Assembly: GCA_023664485.1 (NCBI GenBank)
Contig: JAMPFK010000001.1
Coordinates: 453,888-517,887 of the forward strand
Length of the DNA stretch: 64,000 nt
DNA from: Bacteroides fragilis
Lineage (GTDB): Bacteria; Bacillota; Clostridia; Lachnospirales; Lachnospiraceae
Direction of reading: 5' to 3'
Under the pieces are notes generated by a model. It was given only the letters and a program-made list of their open reading frames with translations. It ran no database searches and was not told where the DNA came from. Made by a program: the position numbers and the translations under genes. This document shows positions 27,758-37,435 of this stretch, one piece after another (within the stretch, counting starts at the first letter, position 1; the number at the start of each line of letters is the position of its first letter).

Positions 27758-28948
27758 TTATCCTTCATACTTTTCGACAATTGTTGCACAGCCCATACCG
27801 CCGCCGATACACAGTGTCGCAAGACCCTTCTTCGCGTCGCGTTTCTGCATTTCATGAAGCAGCGTTACAAGGATACGGCAGCCGGAAGCGCCTACCGGAT
27901 GGCCGAGCGCGATTGCGCCGCCGTTTACGTTCAATACATCGTTGCTGAATCCCAAATCTCTTTGTACTGCAAGAGACTGGGCCGCGAATGCTTCATTCGC
28001 CTCGATCAAATCAAAATCTTCGATCTTCATGCCCGCTTTTTCCATTGCTTTCTTCGTAGCCGGTACAGGACCTACGCCCATGATAGAAGGATCTACGCCG
28101 CCCAGCGCGCCTGCTACGAAAGCCGCCATCGGTTTTACGCCCAGTTCTTTCGCTTTTTCTTCGCTCATCACAACGATCGCCGCAGCGCCGTCATTGATGC
28201 CGGAAGCGTTCGCCGCCGTAACAAGGCCGCCATCCGGTTTGAAGGCAGGACGAAGTTTGGAAATACTTTCCACTGTAACGCCCGCACGAGGGCCTTCGTC
28301 CGTATCCACGATAACGGTCTCTTTTTTCTTCTTTACTTCGACCGGAACGATTTCATCTTTGAATTTACCCTCCGCTCTCGCTTTTTCACATTTCTGCTGT
28401 GACCATGCCGCAAATTCGTCGAGCTGCTCTCTTGTCAGCCCATACTGCTCTGCAACGTTCTCCGCCGTAATACCCATATGATAATTATTGAAAACATCCC
28501 ACAATGCATCGTTCACCATCGTATCGACCAGCGTCGCGTTATTCATTCTGTAACCGTAACGGCCCTGCATTGCAGCATAAGGAGCCATCGACATATTTTC
28601 CATGCCGCCCGCAACAACAATATCGGCGTCTCCGGCAATGATCATCTGTGCCGCCATATTGACGCAGTTCAGACCGGAACCGCATACGACATTAACAGTA
28701 ACTGCAGGTGTTGTAACCGGTATGCCGGCTTTAATGGATGCCTGACGCGCCACGTTCTGGCCGAGTCCCGCCTGAATAACGCATCCCATATACACATGAT
28801 CTACGGCATCCGCCGGAACGCCTGCTCTTTTTAGTGCTTCCTTAATAACGATAGATCCGAGAACCGGTGCGGGAGTCGTACTCAGTGCTCCGCCCATTGT
28901 ACCGATTGCAGTACGACATGCGCCTGCCAAAACAACTTTTTTTGCCAT
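27758..28948 (-). CDS. thl: Acetyl-CoA acetyltransferase (thiolase)
   Basis: An enzyme of 396 residues begun at [13 protein letters not shown], with GGAGG upstream. The acyl-accepting Cys is residue 89 in NVVCGSGLN; the catalytic His is in [10 protein letters not shown] and the second Cys in [10 protein letters not shown] at the C-terminus. It condenses two acetyl-CoA to acetoacetyl-CoA, the first step of butyrate synthesis. As first gene of the operon it is driven by the promoter at 29036-29064. Confidence 0.96.
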   Translation of the reverse strand: MAKKVVLAGACRTAIGTMGGALSTTPAPVLGSIVIKEALKRAGVPADAVDHVYMGCVIQAGLGQNVARQASIKAGIPVTTPAVTVNVVCGSGLNCVNMAAQMIIAGDADIVVAGGMENMSMAPYAAMQGRYGYRMNNATLVDTMVNDALWDVFNNYHMGITAENVAEQYGLTREQLDEFAAWSQQKCEKARAEGKFKDEIVPVEVKKKKETVIVDTDEGPRAGVTVESISKLRPAFKPDGGLVTAANASGINDGAAAIVVMSEEKAKELGVKPMAAFVAGALGGVDPSIMGVGPVPATKKAMEKAGMKIEDFDLIEANEAFAAQSLAVQRDLGFSNDVLNVNGGAIALGHPVGASGCRILVTLLHEMQKRDAKKGLATLCIGGGMGCATIVEKYEG

Positions 28949-29035
28949 TTTTCTTTCCTCCATTTTACTCTGTAAATGCCTTTGTTTCGGGCTTTTGGGA
29001 TGATTGTTATTTTTTTATCATTTCCCACCGCCAAT

Positions 29036-29064
29036 ATTGTATCATAGGGGGTCTGTTTTTGCAA
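29036..29064 (-). promoter_or_regulatory. Sigma-A promoter of the butyrate operon
   Basis: Minus strand TTGCAA (29059-29064), exactly 17 bases, then TACAAT (29036-29041), about 88 bases before the thl ATG. Confidence 0.75.
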
Positions 29065-29133
29065 TGGTTTTCGAGAACGATTCACGGAAATCAATTTCCA
29101 TGAGAGCGATTTCGCTGACCTTATATTAATAAT

Positions 29134-29169
29134 GACGATGGCGAAATCAAAAATGATTTCGCCATCGTC
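29134..29169 (-). terminator. Hairpin terminator after the M23 peptidase gene
   Basis: A perfect 16-bp stem (GACGATGGCGAAATCA and its complement) with a four-base loop. On the minus strand it is followed by ATTATTAATAT rather than a clean T run. It separates the peptidase gene from the butyrate promoter. Confidence 0.6.
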
Positions 29170-29193
29170 CATAAATTTTACTTTATGATGCCG

Positions 29194-30312
29194 TTATGCC
29201 TCCGGGACCGCCTCTGCCTCCGGCCTGACAAATCCCCCCGCCTTTTCCGCCGCGGGATCCTTCATCTGATAGACGCGGCGCCATTCCTTCGTCGCTTCGT
29301 CCTTGACCGTCTGGCTGCGGTTCTGGTACAGGAACTTGGTCAGCTCATAGCAGTCTATCCAGATCTCGTTGTTGCTTTCCTTCTGGGATTCGTCAAAGAT
29401 CAGTTCCAGCCCCCAGTGCAGATGCACAATCTCGATATTGTTCACATTTTCCGTCGTGCTGTACCCCGTATGCCCCATATAACCGATTACGTCTCCGGCC
29501 GTCACAATGCTGCCCTCTTTCAGCTCCTTATTATAAGGAAAGTTCTGCCGCAGATGCGCATAGTAATAATACCGTTTCCCATCAAAACTGCGGATGCCGA
29601 TGCGCCAGCCGCCATACTGGTTCCAGCCGAGCGCCTCCACATAGCCGGACTCGATGGCGATGATCGGCGTGCCGATCTGCCCCATCATATCATGCCCAAG
29701 ATGCGGCCTTGCATAGCCATAGCTCCTGGAAGAGCCGAAATCGTCATAGTGGCTGTAATCAAAGCCCTTCGCGATCGGAGAAAATGCTTTCAGCCCATAA
29801 AAGTTCTTCCATTCCTTTTCTCCGGTATCCCCTTTGGGCACTTCCAGCGAAAACTCTCCCACCATACCGCTCAGCACCGCGCCATAAGCCTCTTTATAAT
29901 AATCGTAGTATTCCATTTTTTTCGTCAGACGCTCCATCGTCGTTTCACCGGAACGCAGTTTTTCCGCCGTCTCCTGCAATTCCGAAACACTGTTCCTGTC
30001 GAAACTGCCGCCATGCTTTGCACCCACATAAGCCAAAAGCTCTATCCAGTCCGTATGGATTTCGTTCTGATAAGAATCGACGTCCAGCTCATAAGCCTTT
30101 TTCATCGCCTCACAGGTTACGTTAAAATCCACCCATTTGATATAGCTGCCGTCGGCGGACACCTCCACCGCCTCTCCCGCGTTTTCCGTCTCCTCCTCTG
30201 TGAATCCCTTTTCCGCCTGTCCGCCGCGGTACATTCTTCCGGCGAGCCAGACACATACGACCGCCGAAAACAGAACCAGTTCTATCCGGATTCCCCATTT
30301 GATTTTTCGCAT
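29194..30312 (-). CDS. Membrane-anchored M23 (LytM) peptidase
   Basis: A protein of 372 residues begun at MRKIKWGIRIELV. One N-terminal helix (about 8-25) anchors it outside the membrane. The C-terminal M23 domain (about 185-310) keeps the zinc ligands His204 and Asp208 (HLGHD) and His299 (HLH), with His253 in YYYAHLRQ as catalytic partner, so it should be active. It cuts peptidoglycan cross-bridges or stem peptides. A helical region (about 60-160) joins the anchor and the catalytic part. The 5' end is 82 nt from the glycosyltransferase stop. Confidence 0.88.
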   Translation of the reverse strand: MRKIKWGIRIELVLFSAVVCVWLAGRMYRGGQAEKGFTEEETENAGEAVEVSADGSYIKWVDFNVTCEAMKKAYELDVDSYQNEIHTDWIELLAYVGAKHGGSFDRNSVSELQETAEKLRSGETTMERLTKKMEYYDYYKEAYGAVLSGMVGEFSLEVPKGDTGEKEWKNFYGLKAFSPIAKGFDYSHYDDFGSSRSYGYARPHLGHDMMGQIGTPIIAIESGYVEALGWNQYGGWRIGIRSFDGKRYYYYAHLRQNFPYNKELKEGSIVTAGDVIGYMGHTGYSTTENVNNIEIVHLHWGLELIFDESQKESNNEIWIDCYELTKFLYQNRSQTVKDEATKEWRRVYQMKDPAAEKAGGFVRPEAEAVPEA

Positions 30313-30394
30313 AATGACACCCTGCGCCGCCTCACGACCTTCACGCTTTCTGCAGATCTTATGAAAAATATATGAAAAAGACCCGCGGGTTATG

Positions 30395-31477
30395 TCAGCC
30401 CGCAGGTCTCTCCTTTTTATAAACAAATTCCCTTTGTATTACAAAGCTTACGAAAAACAAAAATACATCCACCGGTATTTTTACCGCCACCTCATAACCG
30501 CCAGAGAGCCGGAAAAGCTCGTTGACCAGAAACGCGCTGCAAAGCATCTGACAGACCGCCAGCGCACAGTATTTTACGGCGGTTGCCGCAATTCCCGCGC
30601 TGCTTTTGAATACGACCTTATAATTCAGGAGAAAATTATAGACCGCCGAGAGGATCCGCGCAAGCACGGTAGCGCCGACAATATAAGGCAGTCCCCCCAA
30701 AAAGCCCGGCGCCGTCTGTAAAATCCTGCAGAACAGGCTGAAAAGCAGCAGATCCAGCACGCTCGATGACAAAGACGAGAACAGAAATTTCCCGAATATC
30801 ATATAGATCCGGATGGAATCTTTAATCGGATTAAAATGGCTCGTCTTATTTTCTTCCAGATAAATCGTCTCCACCGGGACTTCCAGAATCGGGATCTCCA
30901 GATTCTTCGTCTCGATCAGCATATTCGTCTCATACTCAAAACGCTCCCCCTTGACATTCATGAGCGCCTTCATAAAAGGAGCCGGAATCGCCCGGAGCCC
31001 TGTCTGGGTATCGGAAACTGACAGTCCGACCAGATAACGGAACACCTTCCGCGTACACTTATTGCCAAAGCTGGAACGCGCCGGCACATCCGTCCCATCG
31101 AAATTGCGGCAGCCAAGAACGAGCGCATCCGGATTTTCCCACAGCTTCCGCATACACGCCAGAATATCATGAGGCGTATGCTGCCCGTCGGAATCGGCGG
31201 TCACGCATCCGCATAGTTCAGGAAACCTCAACAGACAGGCATTAAAAGCGGTCTTTAACGCCCTGCCTTTTCCGAGGTTCACCGCATGATGCAGCACCTC
31301 GCATCCTTCCACCGCTGCCGCCTGTGCGAACAACGCCTGATAACCGCTGCCGCTGCCGTCGTCCACCACGATGATGTGCACGATACCGGCATCTTTCAGC
31401 CGTTTTATCAGCCTGAGCATCTTTTCGTCCGGTTCATAGGCCGGTATAATAACCGGTATATTATAATAGGAATCCAT
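30395..31477 (-). CDS. GT2 glycosyltransferase fused to a GtrA domain
   Basis: A protein of 360 residues begun at MDSYYNIPVIIPAY (AAAGGA upstream); a longer frame would start inside the MITE. The N-terminal GT2 domain (about 1-225) resembles dolichyl-phosphate mannose synthases, with VVDDGS near residue 40, TADSDGQH near 93 and SVSDTQTGLRA. The C-terminal about 130 residues form four helices of the GtrA family, seen in lipid-linked sugar flipping. Together these suggest synthesis and transfer of a polyprenyl-phosphate sugar for cell-surface glycans. The large membrane protein upstream could be the matching glycosyltransferase. Confidence 0.88.
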   Translation of the reverse strand: MDSYYNIPVIIPAYEPDEKMLRLIKRLKDAGIVHIIVVDDGSGSGYQALFAQAAAVEGCEVLHHAVNLGKGRALKTAFNACLLRFPELCGCVTADSDGQHTPHDILACMRKLWENPDALVLGCRNFDGTDVPARSSFGNKCTRKVFRYLVGLSVSDTQTGLRAIPAPFMKALMNVKGERFEYETNMLIETKNLEIPILEVPVETIYLEENKTSHFNPIKDSIRIYMIFGKFLFSSLSSSVLDLLLFSLFCRILQTAPGFLGGLPYIVGATVLARILSAVYNFLLNYKVVFKSSAGIAATAVKYCALAVCQMLCSAFLVNELFRLSGGYEVAVKIPVDVFLFFVSFVIQREFVYKKERPAG

Positions 31478-31503
31478 CGTATGATCCTTTCTATGATGAT
31501 AGA

Positions 31504-31606
31504 TATAGTAAACGACATAACAAATTGCTCTTTCCGGCTCTTGCAAAAGCCATATATGTAAACTTTTACAAGTCCGAAAAGGCAATTTCTAATGTCGTTA
31601 ACTATA
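31504..31606 (+). mobile_element. MITE copy 2 (103 bp)
   Basis: Starts TATAGTAAACGACATAACAA and ends AATGTCGTTAACTATA. It matches copies 1 and 4 in the same orientation and copy 3 inverted. The internal arms CTTGCAAAAG and CTTTTACAAG also pair. It lies between the large membrane protein stop (31609-31611) and the glycosyltransferase start, so it may act on their shared transcript. Confidence 0.85.
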
Positions 31607-31608
31607 TA

Positions 31609-33597
31609 CTATCGCACTTCTGTCAGCCGCATCCGCACGCCGTCGTCCTCAATCCGGTACAGGACTTCGCAGGAAAACGCGCCCGAATCCGTCATGATAT
31701 TAAATACTTTCGCGGCATCCGCATCCGTCTTTTCCACATACAGATATTCCGCATGAGAATCCCGGATCTCCTGCGTCATCCAGTCCGTCACGGCATCGTC
31801 CAGATTCACGGCCCTGTAAACGACAGATATCGGTGAGGCTTCCAGACTGGTATAACTGTTTCTGACCCAGCGCGGCTCGTCGTCCCGCTGGATATAGCAT
31901 ATTCTCGTGCTTTGCCCCGTTCCGAGCGCTTTCGCTTTTTCCAGAAAAAGGGCCGCATCCTCATCTATCATCGCCGCCCGTCCGGCAAGCTGTTCCTGCA
32001 CCCCGGCCCGGTATCCGATAAGTCCATGATACCCGGTCCGCCACTCCGCTGTCAACGCCACGAACAGGATCAGGACAAGACAGGTTCCATACTTTTGTAA
32101 AAAAGGCCGTTTTATCAACGCGCTCAATCCCGGCCGGCGCAAGCGCGCCTCTGCCTCTGCCCGCTCCGCAAAAAGCTTTCCGCCGCAGTCTATCCAGATA
32201 TTCGCCAGAAACAGCAGTGTGCCGACGGTAAAGGGAGCGCCGTAACGTTCGATTGAAGAAATCATGCCGGAGGCTTCCAGATACTGAGTCTCCGTTGCAA
32301 AAATCGTGATATGGGCGATAAAAATGATCCCGTAAAAAAGCGCGCCGCTCGCAATGCTGAACCACAAAACAAGCCTGCCCTGCCGCTTAGGCATGATATC
32401 CCTTTGATAGAAGAAGACAACGAGCAGACAGATGCACAGATAAAAGCCGAGCGGCGTCAGATCGATGACCGGCGTTCGGTTCTTATGCAGCGGCAGCACG
32501 GCGAAAGCTTCCAGGAAAGCTTTCGCAAAGTCCGCCGTATAGCCGGAAATCCCATACTCATCCGTAGTCATATACTTTACCGCCGTCGCCGTCGTCCGGG
32601 TCACCCGCCGCATCATAAGACAGAAAAGCATCCAGCTTCCGCCCGTAATGAAAGGCGCGGCACAGACGGCCAGCAGCCGGAGCCTGCCAGTTATCCGCGC
32701 CTTATTCCGCCCCGTCCGGTCAGCGCTGCCCGTTTTCTCTTCGCACGTTTTCCGCCCCGCCTGATACGCCGCCAGAAAAATCAGCCCGAACAGCGCCCAG
32801 ATAAAGCCTACCGATTTCATCAGGACGAGCACGCTCAGATAAAGCATCAGCCTTCCATAATAAAAACTGTCCTTTTTCCCCTCTCTATCGATTACCGCAA
32901 ACAGAAAGCCGCCATAAATGCAGGCGAGCGTCAGATCCGCGCAAAAGCCGTCATAGCCGTAGACCTCGGCGATCCCCGGCAGAAGCCAGAGCGCCGCCGC
33001 CATCCCGGCCATCACCAGCACGTTTTTGCCCTCCATCTTCCTGAACAAAGGCAGCATAAAGACGAGATTCATAAAATAATATCCCGCAAAAGCAAGCCCC
33101 TCCCGGAAATGAAGCGGGTCAAAATGCAGGAACCACCATTTCAACAATTGTCCCCCCGGCGGATAATCGCCGTACTCCGGCACCACATTCCCATATTTTT
33201 CCGCAAATCCGTTCAGATAATACAGCGATTTTACATCCGCCATCCAGAAATTAATATCATCCCACCAAGCAGCCGCCTTCTGCGAAGTGCATAAAATAAC
33301 GGCGAACAATAACAGCGCCGCCGTAATAAACGACGTGCTTATCACATTTTGCAGACAGCTTTGGCCGAAATCCGCCCGTTGTTCACGCTTCCTGCTCACG
33401 AGCCAGCACAGAAAAAGGACGATGACCAAAACGCCGATTCCGTCAATCAGATCCAGCCGATGAAAAAACGCCAGCGCATAAAGCGTCAGAACCAGCATAC
33501 AGGTAAGCACAGGCGCGGTTTCTACCAGACTTTCTTTCCAAAAATAAGAAAGCACGAGCAGACAGATGAAAAAAGCCGTGATATGAACAATGACCAT
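31609..33597 (-). CDS. Large polytopic membrane protein (possible GT-C type)
   Basis: A protein of 662 residues begun at MVIVHITAFF, with GGGAG seven bases upstream. It has about 12 or more hydrophobic helices from the N-terminus to about 530 and a soluble C-terminal region of about 110 residues with DDEPRWVRNSY and Tyr/Asp-rich strands. A long hydrophilic loop with WWDDINFWMADVKSLY near residue 110 has the acidic pattern often seen in the first outer loop of GT-C transferases. Together with the GT2-GtrA gene downstream this points to surface glycosylation. The family is not certain. Confidence 0.6.
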   Translation of the reverse strand: MVIVHITAFFICLLVLSYFWKESLVETAPVLTCMLVLTLYALAFFHRLDLIDGIGVLVIVLFLCWLVSRKREQRADFGQSCLQNVISTSFITAALLLFAVILCTSQKAAAWWDDINFWMADVKSLYYLNGFAEKYGNVVPEYGDYPPGGQLLKWWFLHFDPLHFREGLAFAGYYFMNLVFMLPLFRKMEGKNVLVMAGMAAALWLLPGIAEVYGYDGFCADLTLACIYGGFLFAVIDREGKKDSFYYGRLMLYLSVLVLMKSVGFIWALFGLIFLAAYQAGRKTCEEKTGSADRTGRNKARITGRLRLLAVCAAPFITGGSWMLFCLMMRRVTRTTATAVKYMTTDEYGISGYTADFAKAFLEAFAVLPLHKNRTPVIDLTPLGFYLCICLLVVFFYQRDIMPKRQGRLVLWFSIASGALFYGIIFIAHITIFATETQYLEASGMISSIERYGAPFTVGTLLFLANIWIDCGGKLFAERAEAEARLRRPGLSALIKRPFLQKYGTCLVLILFVALTAEWRTGYHGLIGYRAGVQEQLAGRAAMIDEDAALFLEKAKALGTGQSTRICYIQRDDEPRWVRNSYTSLEASPISVVYRAVNLDDAVTDWMTQEIRDSHAEYLYVEKTDADAAKVFNIMTDSGAFSCEVLYRIEDDGVRMRLTEVR

Positions 33598-33652
33598 AAC
33601 AATCTCCCATTTTTCCCGGCCTGCACGCATCCGCCGGGCGCATCTACATAAC

Positions 33653-33680
33653 ATCACCCTGCCAGAAATGACAGGGTGAT
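33653..33680 (-). terminator. Hairpin after hpf
   Basis: ATCACCCTG and CAGGGTGAT pair across ten bases, 23 nt past the hpf stop. The following bases are not T-rich, so termination is probable but not certain. Confidence 0.5.
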
Positions 33681-33702
33681 GGTCGTTGCCAGATTACCAG
33701 AA

Positions 33703-34230
33703 TTAATATTCCGGTTCGAGCAGTCCGTAAGTATTTCCTTTTCTCTTGTATACAACGTTGACCTGATCGGTCTCTGCATTGCAGAATACGAAGAAATTGT
33801 GTCCGAGAAGCTCCATCTGCACGCAGGCGTCTTCCGGATACATCGGCTTGATATCAAATTTCTTTGTCCGGATGATCTGCACCTCTTCTTCATCCATATA
33901 ATCTTTTTCCAGATATTCCTGTTTGAAAAAACCTGCCGCCTGCTTCCTGTCCGTTAATTTCGTCTTATATTTTTTGAGCTGTCTTTCAATAATTTCTTCT
34001 ACTAAATCTATCGAGACATACATATCGCTGCTGACCTGCTCAGAACGTATAATACTGCCCTTCATCGGAATCGTCACTTCGATTTTCTGCCTGTCCTTCT
34101 CAACGCTCAATGTAACATGTATTTCGGTTTCTTCGGTAAAATATTTCTCAAGCTTGCCGATTTTATCTTCTACCGCTGTCCGTAACCCTTCCGTAACCTC
34201 AATGTTCTTCCCAACAATTATAAATTTCAT
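33703..34230 (-). CDS. hpf: Ribosome hibernation promoting factor, long form
   Basis: A protein of 175 residues begun at MKFIIVGKNIEVTEGL; the ATG three codons earlier lies on the ribosome site. The N-terminal domain (about 1-95) is the YfiA/HPF ribosome-binding fold, and the C-terminal domain (about 115-175, with PMYPEDACVQMELLGHNFFVF) is the dimerisation part found in long-form HPF. It dimerises 70S ribosomes to inactive 100S in slow growth. It has its own promoter (34319-34348). Confidence 0.96.
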   Translation of the reverse strand: MKFIIVGKNIEVTEGLRTAVEDKIGKLEKYFTEETEIHVTLSVEKDRQKIEVTIPMKGSIIRSEQVSSDMYVSIDLVEEIIERQLKKYKTKLTDRKQAAGFFKQEYLEKDYMDEEEVQIIRTKKFDIKPMYPEDACVQMELLGHNFFVFCNAETDQVNVVYKRKGNTYGLLEPEY

Positions 34231-34318
34231 AGCACCCATCCCTTCTATTGTGGATTATTGTATGCCCGGAAGCCCTCTGCGGGACAACCGGATGATACCG
34301 GCTGTTAAGCCTTGGTCT

Positions 34319-34348
34319 ATTATACCATATTTTTACATGCCATATCAA
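34319..34348 (-). promoter_or_regulatory. Promoter of hpf
   Basis: Minus strand TTGATA (34343-34348), 18 bases, TATAAT (34319-34324). The leader of about 85 nt contains a small GC-rich hairpin. Confidence 0.65.
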
Positions 34349-34771
34349 TAATATCATAATTTTGTCATGGAAGTTTTATCGAAGTGGAAATAAACTTTTC
34401 ACTTCACCGTTTTATCAAAAGCAGGTAAATTTTGTTATATATATACAAAACATATGTTTTTTCTATAACGATATTGGCCCCCGAAAATTCTGTCAAAATA
34501 TGTGAATATTGTGGATAACTTAGTGTATAAGTAGATTTCAAAAGGTTTTTTTCTTCTTTTCCTGTGGATAACTAAGAAAAATGCAAAACGGCATTTCTTA
34601 TAACGCTAATATAGTTTCATCGCTTTTGTGGAATCTGCACAATCCCGTAAGGATCATTCCCACGAAACTCGATTTTCAGTTATGATTCTGTTTTGAATCT
34701 GCAGAGCGGATAATATTCCTGCACATACCAGTACATTTTCCGCTTCGGAAAACGTGCGCCGCAGGGTGTAC
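34349..34771. other. AT-rich gap, no gene seen
   Basis: About 420 bases between the hpf promoter and the terminator of the NlpC gene. It contains AT runs (TATATATA) and several weak inverted repeats (for example AAATGC / GCATTT near 34578-34595) but no open frame with a ribosome site. Confidence 0.5.
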
Positions 34772-34802
34772 GGAAAAAGGCACAGCCGTTTGTGGCTGTG
34801 CC
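34772..34802 (-). terminator. Terminator after NlpC/P60 gene
   Basis: Minus strand GGCACAGCC / GGCTGTGCC with a six-base loop, followed by TTTTT. Confidence 0.85.
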
Positions 34803-34838
34803 GCTTGTATTATATTCATCTCTTATCATGCAGTTTCC

Positions 34839-36161
34839 TTAGAAAATTCTTCTTATCGAAAGAATCGAACGGTATGTTGCGCTGGAAACGATGATACCTG
34901 TCCTGGAAGTGGAAGCGTGAACGATCTGCCCATTTCCTGCATAAATCCCCACATGTCCGGAATAACAGATAATGTCGCCCGGCTGTGCATTTTCGAGGCC
35001 GCTCACAGTAGCGCCTACGCTCCTGTCCGCCGACGATGAATGCGGCAGGCTCACGCCGAAGTTATTGTATACGCTCATAACAAATCCTGAACAATCGGTG
35101 CCGTTCGTCAAACTGCTTCCGCCGTATACATAAGGATTTCCAACGAACTGCATCGCAAAATCTACGACTGCCTGACCGGATGCGCTGCCGCTCGGCGGTG
35201 CATAGGTCTTACCTTCGGACGAGCTGCTGTTGGAGGATGCCGCCTTATTCTCCGCCGCCTTCTTCGCCGCGGCCGCCTGTGCCTGTGCTCTGGCCGCCTC
35301 TTCCTTTTCCAGTCTCGCACGCTCTTCTTCGATAGATTCCGCTTTTACAAATTCGGTAGACATATTGACGAAATCTGTCGATACATAGCCGTCGCCCTCT
35401 TCGATATTTACCTTGACCCATCCGTCTAATTCTTCCGTAACGATCAATTCATCTTCAATCGGCACCATACCGAGAATAGCCGAATCTGTTCCGGGTTCTT
35501 CCCGTACATACAGCGTCGTCGTCGTAACGGTCGCGATTCTCGTTCCGACCTCTCTTGCGTAACTCACCGCGTCGTCGCCCGTCACGCAGAATTCCGCTTT
35601 CACATAGCCTTCTACGGAACCGGAGCTGATCTTATACCAGCCGTCGCTTTCCTCGATAAAAGTACCGACGGACTTATCATACAGTTTCCCGACGACCTCT
35701 CCGTCCTCGCTCGGAATATCACGGATATTTACATAATTATTAACATTTGCGATAACGAGGCTCTTAAAGCCTTCCTCCTCTTCTTTGAGCTTTGCGGCGT
35801 TGGAAGCCTCCCGCAGGTCTCTTGTATATCCTTCGCTGACAACGATCGTTCTCTCGATCTTCTTATCCGATATCGTTGACTGAGCATTGCTCTCCAACAT
35901 ACCGCCAATCGGAATTTCACCTGTTCCCTTTACGGAAATTTCCGCTGTGGATGCCGTCAGGCCGCTGCTGTTCTCTCTCTCTACCTCTTCCTTCATATCG
36001 GAAAGGGATGTCGTGCTTTCGGACGATAAGGAATAATCGATTCCCGCCGAAGGCAGTACGGAGTTCAGATCCCCTGCCGCATGAACAGATAAATTCATTC
36101 CGGAAAATGTGATGACAGCCGCCATTGTACAAGCTGCGATTCTCACGCTTTCTTTTCTCAT
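34839..36161 (-). CDS. Secreted NlpC/P60 peptidoglycan endopeptidase with two SH3 domains
   Basis: A protein of 440 residues with a signal peptide (about 1-29, cleavage near VHAAG). After a Ser/Thr-rich stretch come two bacterial SH3 domains (about 130-190 and 207-270), a Lys/Ala-rich linker (about 280-310), and the NlpC/P60 catalytic domain (about 328-440). Its catalytic Cys is in NGTDCSGFVMSVY and the His in SGHVGIYAG. The SH3 parts bind the cell wall. Such enzymes cut D-Glu-to-diamino-acid bonds during growth or cell separation. A strong promoter lies about 115 bases upstream. Confidence 0.94.
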   Translation of the reverse strand: MRKESVRIAACTMAAVITFSGMNLSVHAAGDLNSVLPSAGIDYSLSSESTTSLSDMKEEVERENSSGLTASTAEISVKGTGEIPIGGMLESNAQSTISDKKIERTIVVSEGYTRDLREASNAAKLKEEEEGFKSLVIANVNNYVNIRDIPSEDGEVVGKLYDKSVGTFIEESDGWYKISSGSVEGYVKAEFCVTGDDAVSYAREVGTRIATVTTTTLYVREEPGTDSAILGMVPIEDELIVTEELDGWVKVNIEEGDGYVSTDFVNMSTEFVKAESIEEERARLEKEEAARAQAQAAAAKKAAENKAASSNSSSSEGKTYAPPSGSASGQAVVDFAMQFVGNPYVYGGSSLTNGTDCSGFVMSVYNNFGVSLPHSSSADRSVGATVSGLENAQPGDIICYSGHVGIYAGNGQIVHASTSRTGIIVSSATYRSILSIRRIF

Positions 36162-36276
36162 ATATACCTTACCTTTCTCCCGGTTCGTATCAAGTCTTAA
36201 TTTCTGGATTTCAATTTTCAGATTCCTGATTTGAGATTTTTCATTTTGTTACGAAATTGTTAAATGTTATGAAATA

Positions 36277-36305
36277 AATATAACACTAACATACATTTTT
36301 GTCAA
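36277..36305 (-). promoter_or_regulatory. Promoter of the NlpC/P60 gene
   Basis: Minus strand TTGACA (36300-36305), 17 bases, TATATT (36277-36282). The leader of about 110 nt has an AT-rich inverted region. Confidence 0.75.
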
Positions 36306-36381
36306 CTGTCGTAACGTATAAAAAAACCGAAAAAAAAGCCGTTTCCTGTGCACAATGTAAGAAGAGGCGCATACCCTGCCT

Positions 36382-37341
36382 TTACTGCCGCCCTTTCCGC
36401 TCCCTGAAATATTTTTCCACGCCCGCGACCGCGTTCGCGCCATCTGCGACCGCCGTAACGATCTGCCGCAGCCGTTTGCTCCTGACGTCGCCCGCCGCAA
36501 AAATACCGGGCGTCTGTGTCGCACAGTCCTCTCCTGCCATAACGTAACCGCCCTCGTCATATGTTACAATATTTTGTAACAATTCCGTATTCGGCCGGAT
36601 GCCCACCGCAATAAAAACGCCGTCCGCCTGCAGCTCCTCCATCCGATCCTCTTTTAACCGGCGCAGTTTTAAGGACTCCACTTTTTCCTGCCCGCAGATT
36701 TCTTCCACCACGCTGTCCCAGAGAACCTCTACGTTCCGGCACTGGAATAAGGCATCCTGTAACGATTTCGCCGCGCGCAGGCTGTCCCGCCGGTGAATCA
36801 GCCAGACTTTCTCACAGATTCCGGAAAGGAAAATGGCATCTTCTACCGCCACATCGCCGCCGCCAACGACCGCCGCCGTTTTATTCCGAAAAAAAGCGCC
36901 GTCGCAGGTCGCGCAATAGGATACGCCGTGCCCGGTGAGCCTTTCCTCGCCCGGCGCCTGCAGCAACGCATGGGAAGCCCCCGTCGCGATAATAACAGCC
37001 TCCGCCTGATAAACCTTTTTTGTATCGCCGTCTTTAACGGCAATGATTTTATGAACACCCGCATCCGTAATCCCCGTCGCTTCCGCATGTTCAAAAATAA
37101 CGCCCATCTTCTCCGCATGCTGACGAAATTTCATTCCCATCTCGAAGCCGTCGATGCCGGGCATACCAAGATAATTATCTACCTCACAGGTATTTAACAC
37201 CTGTCCGCCGCTCATCGGGCTTTTTTCCATAACGAGCACTTCAAAGCCCGCCCTTTTTCCATAGACCGCCGCCGATAACCCCGCCGGCCCGGAACCGATA
37301 ATGACCAAATCGGCTTTCCCTGCAATTGTCCTGTCTGCCAT
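36382..37341 (-). CDS. trxB: Thioredoxin reductase
   Basis: A flavoenzyme of 319 residues. It has the FAD motif GSGPAGLSAAVYG at the N-terminus, the redox-active pair CATC in GVSYCATCDGAFF (near 138), the NADPH motif GGGDVAVEDA and the C-terminal FAD motif IFAAGDVR. It passes electrons from NADPH to thioredoxin. No thioredoxin gene is adjacent. It shares a 94-bp divergent region with the SDR gene. Confidence 0.95.
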   Translation of the reverse strand: MADRTIAGKADLVIIGSGPAGLSAAVYGKRAGFEVLVMEKSPMSGGQVLNTCEVDNYLGMPGIDGFEMGMKFRQHAEKMGVIFEHAEATGITDAGVHKIIAVKDGDTKKVYQAEAVIIATGASHALLQAPGEERLTGHGVSYCATCDGAFFRNKTAAVVGGGDVAVEDAIFLSGICEKVWLIHRRDSLRAAKSLQDALFQCRNVEVLWDSVVEEICGQEKVESLKLRRLKEDRMEELQADGVFIAVGIRPNTELLQNIVTYDEGGYVMAGEDCATQTPGIFAAGDVRSKRLRQIVTAVADGANAVAGVEKYFRERKGRQ

Positions 37342-37372
37342 AACGAACTCCTTTCTTTTTCCCGGTATTTAT

Positions 37373-37402
37373 AGTATAATTCCAAGTGTGGCGCTTTGTC
37401 AA
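37373..37402 (-). promoter_or_regulatory. Promoter of trxB
   Basis: Minus strand TTGACA (37397-37402), 18 bases, TATACT (37373-37378), about 32 bases before the start codon. Confidence 0.7.
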
Positions 37403-37435
37403 AGACGCCGCCCCTGAAAGGAGTATATCCGCCCT

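Noticed and set aside
29134..29169. Riboswitch upstream of the butyrate operon
   Set aside because: The only strong structure is a perfect simple hairpin upstream of the promoter, so it is outside the thl leader and fits a terminator of the preceding gene.
32311..33294. Plus-strand frame of 327 codons opposite the large membrane protein
   Set aside because: Arg/Pro/Gln-rich mirror of a hydrophobic coding sequence; no ribosome site.
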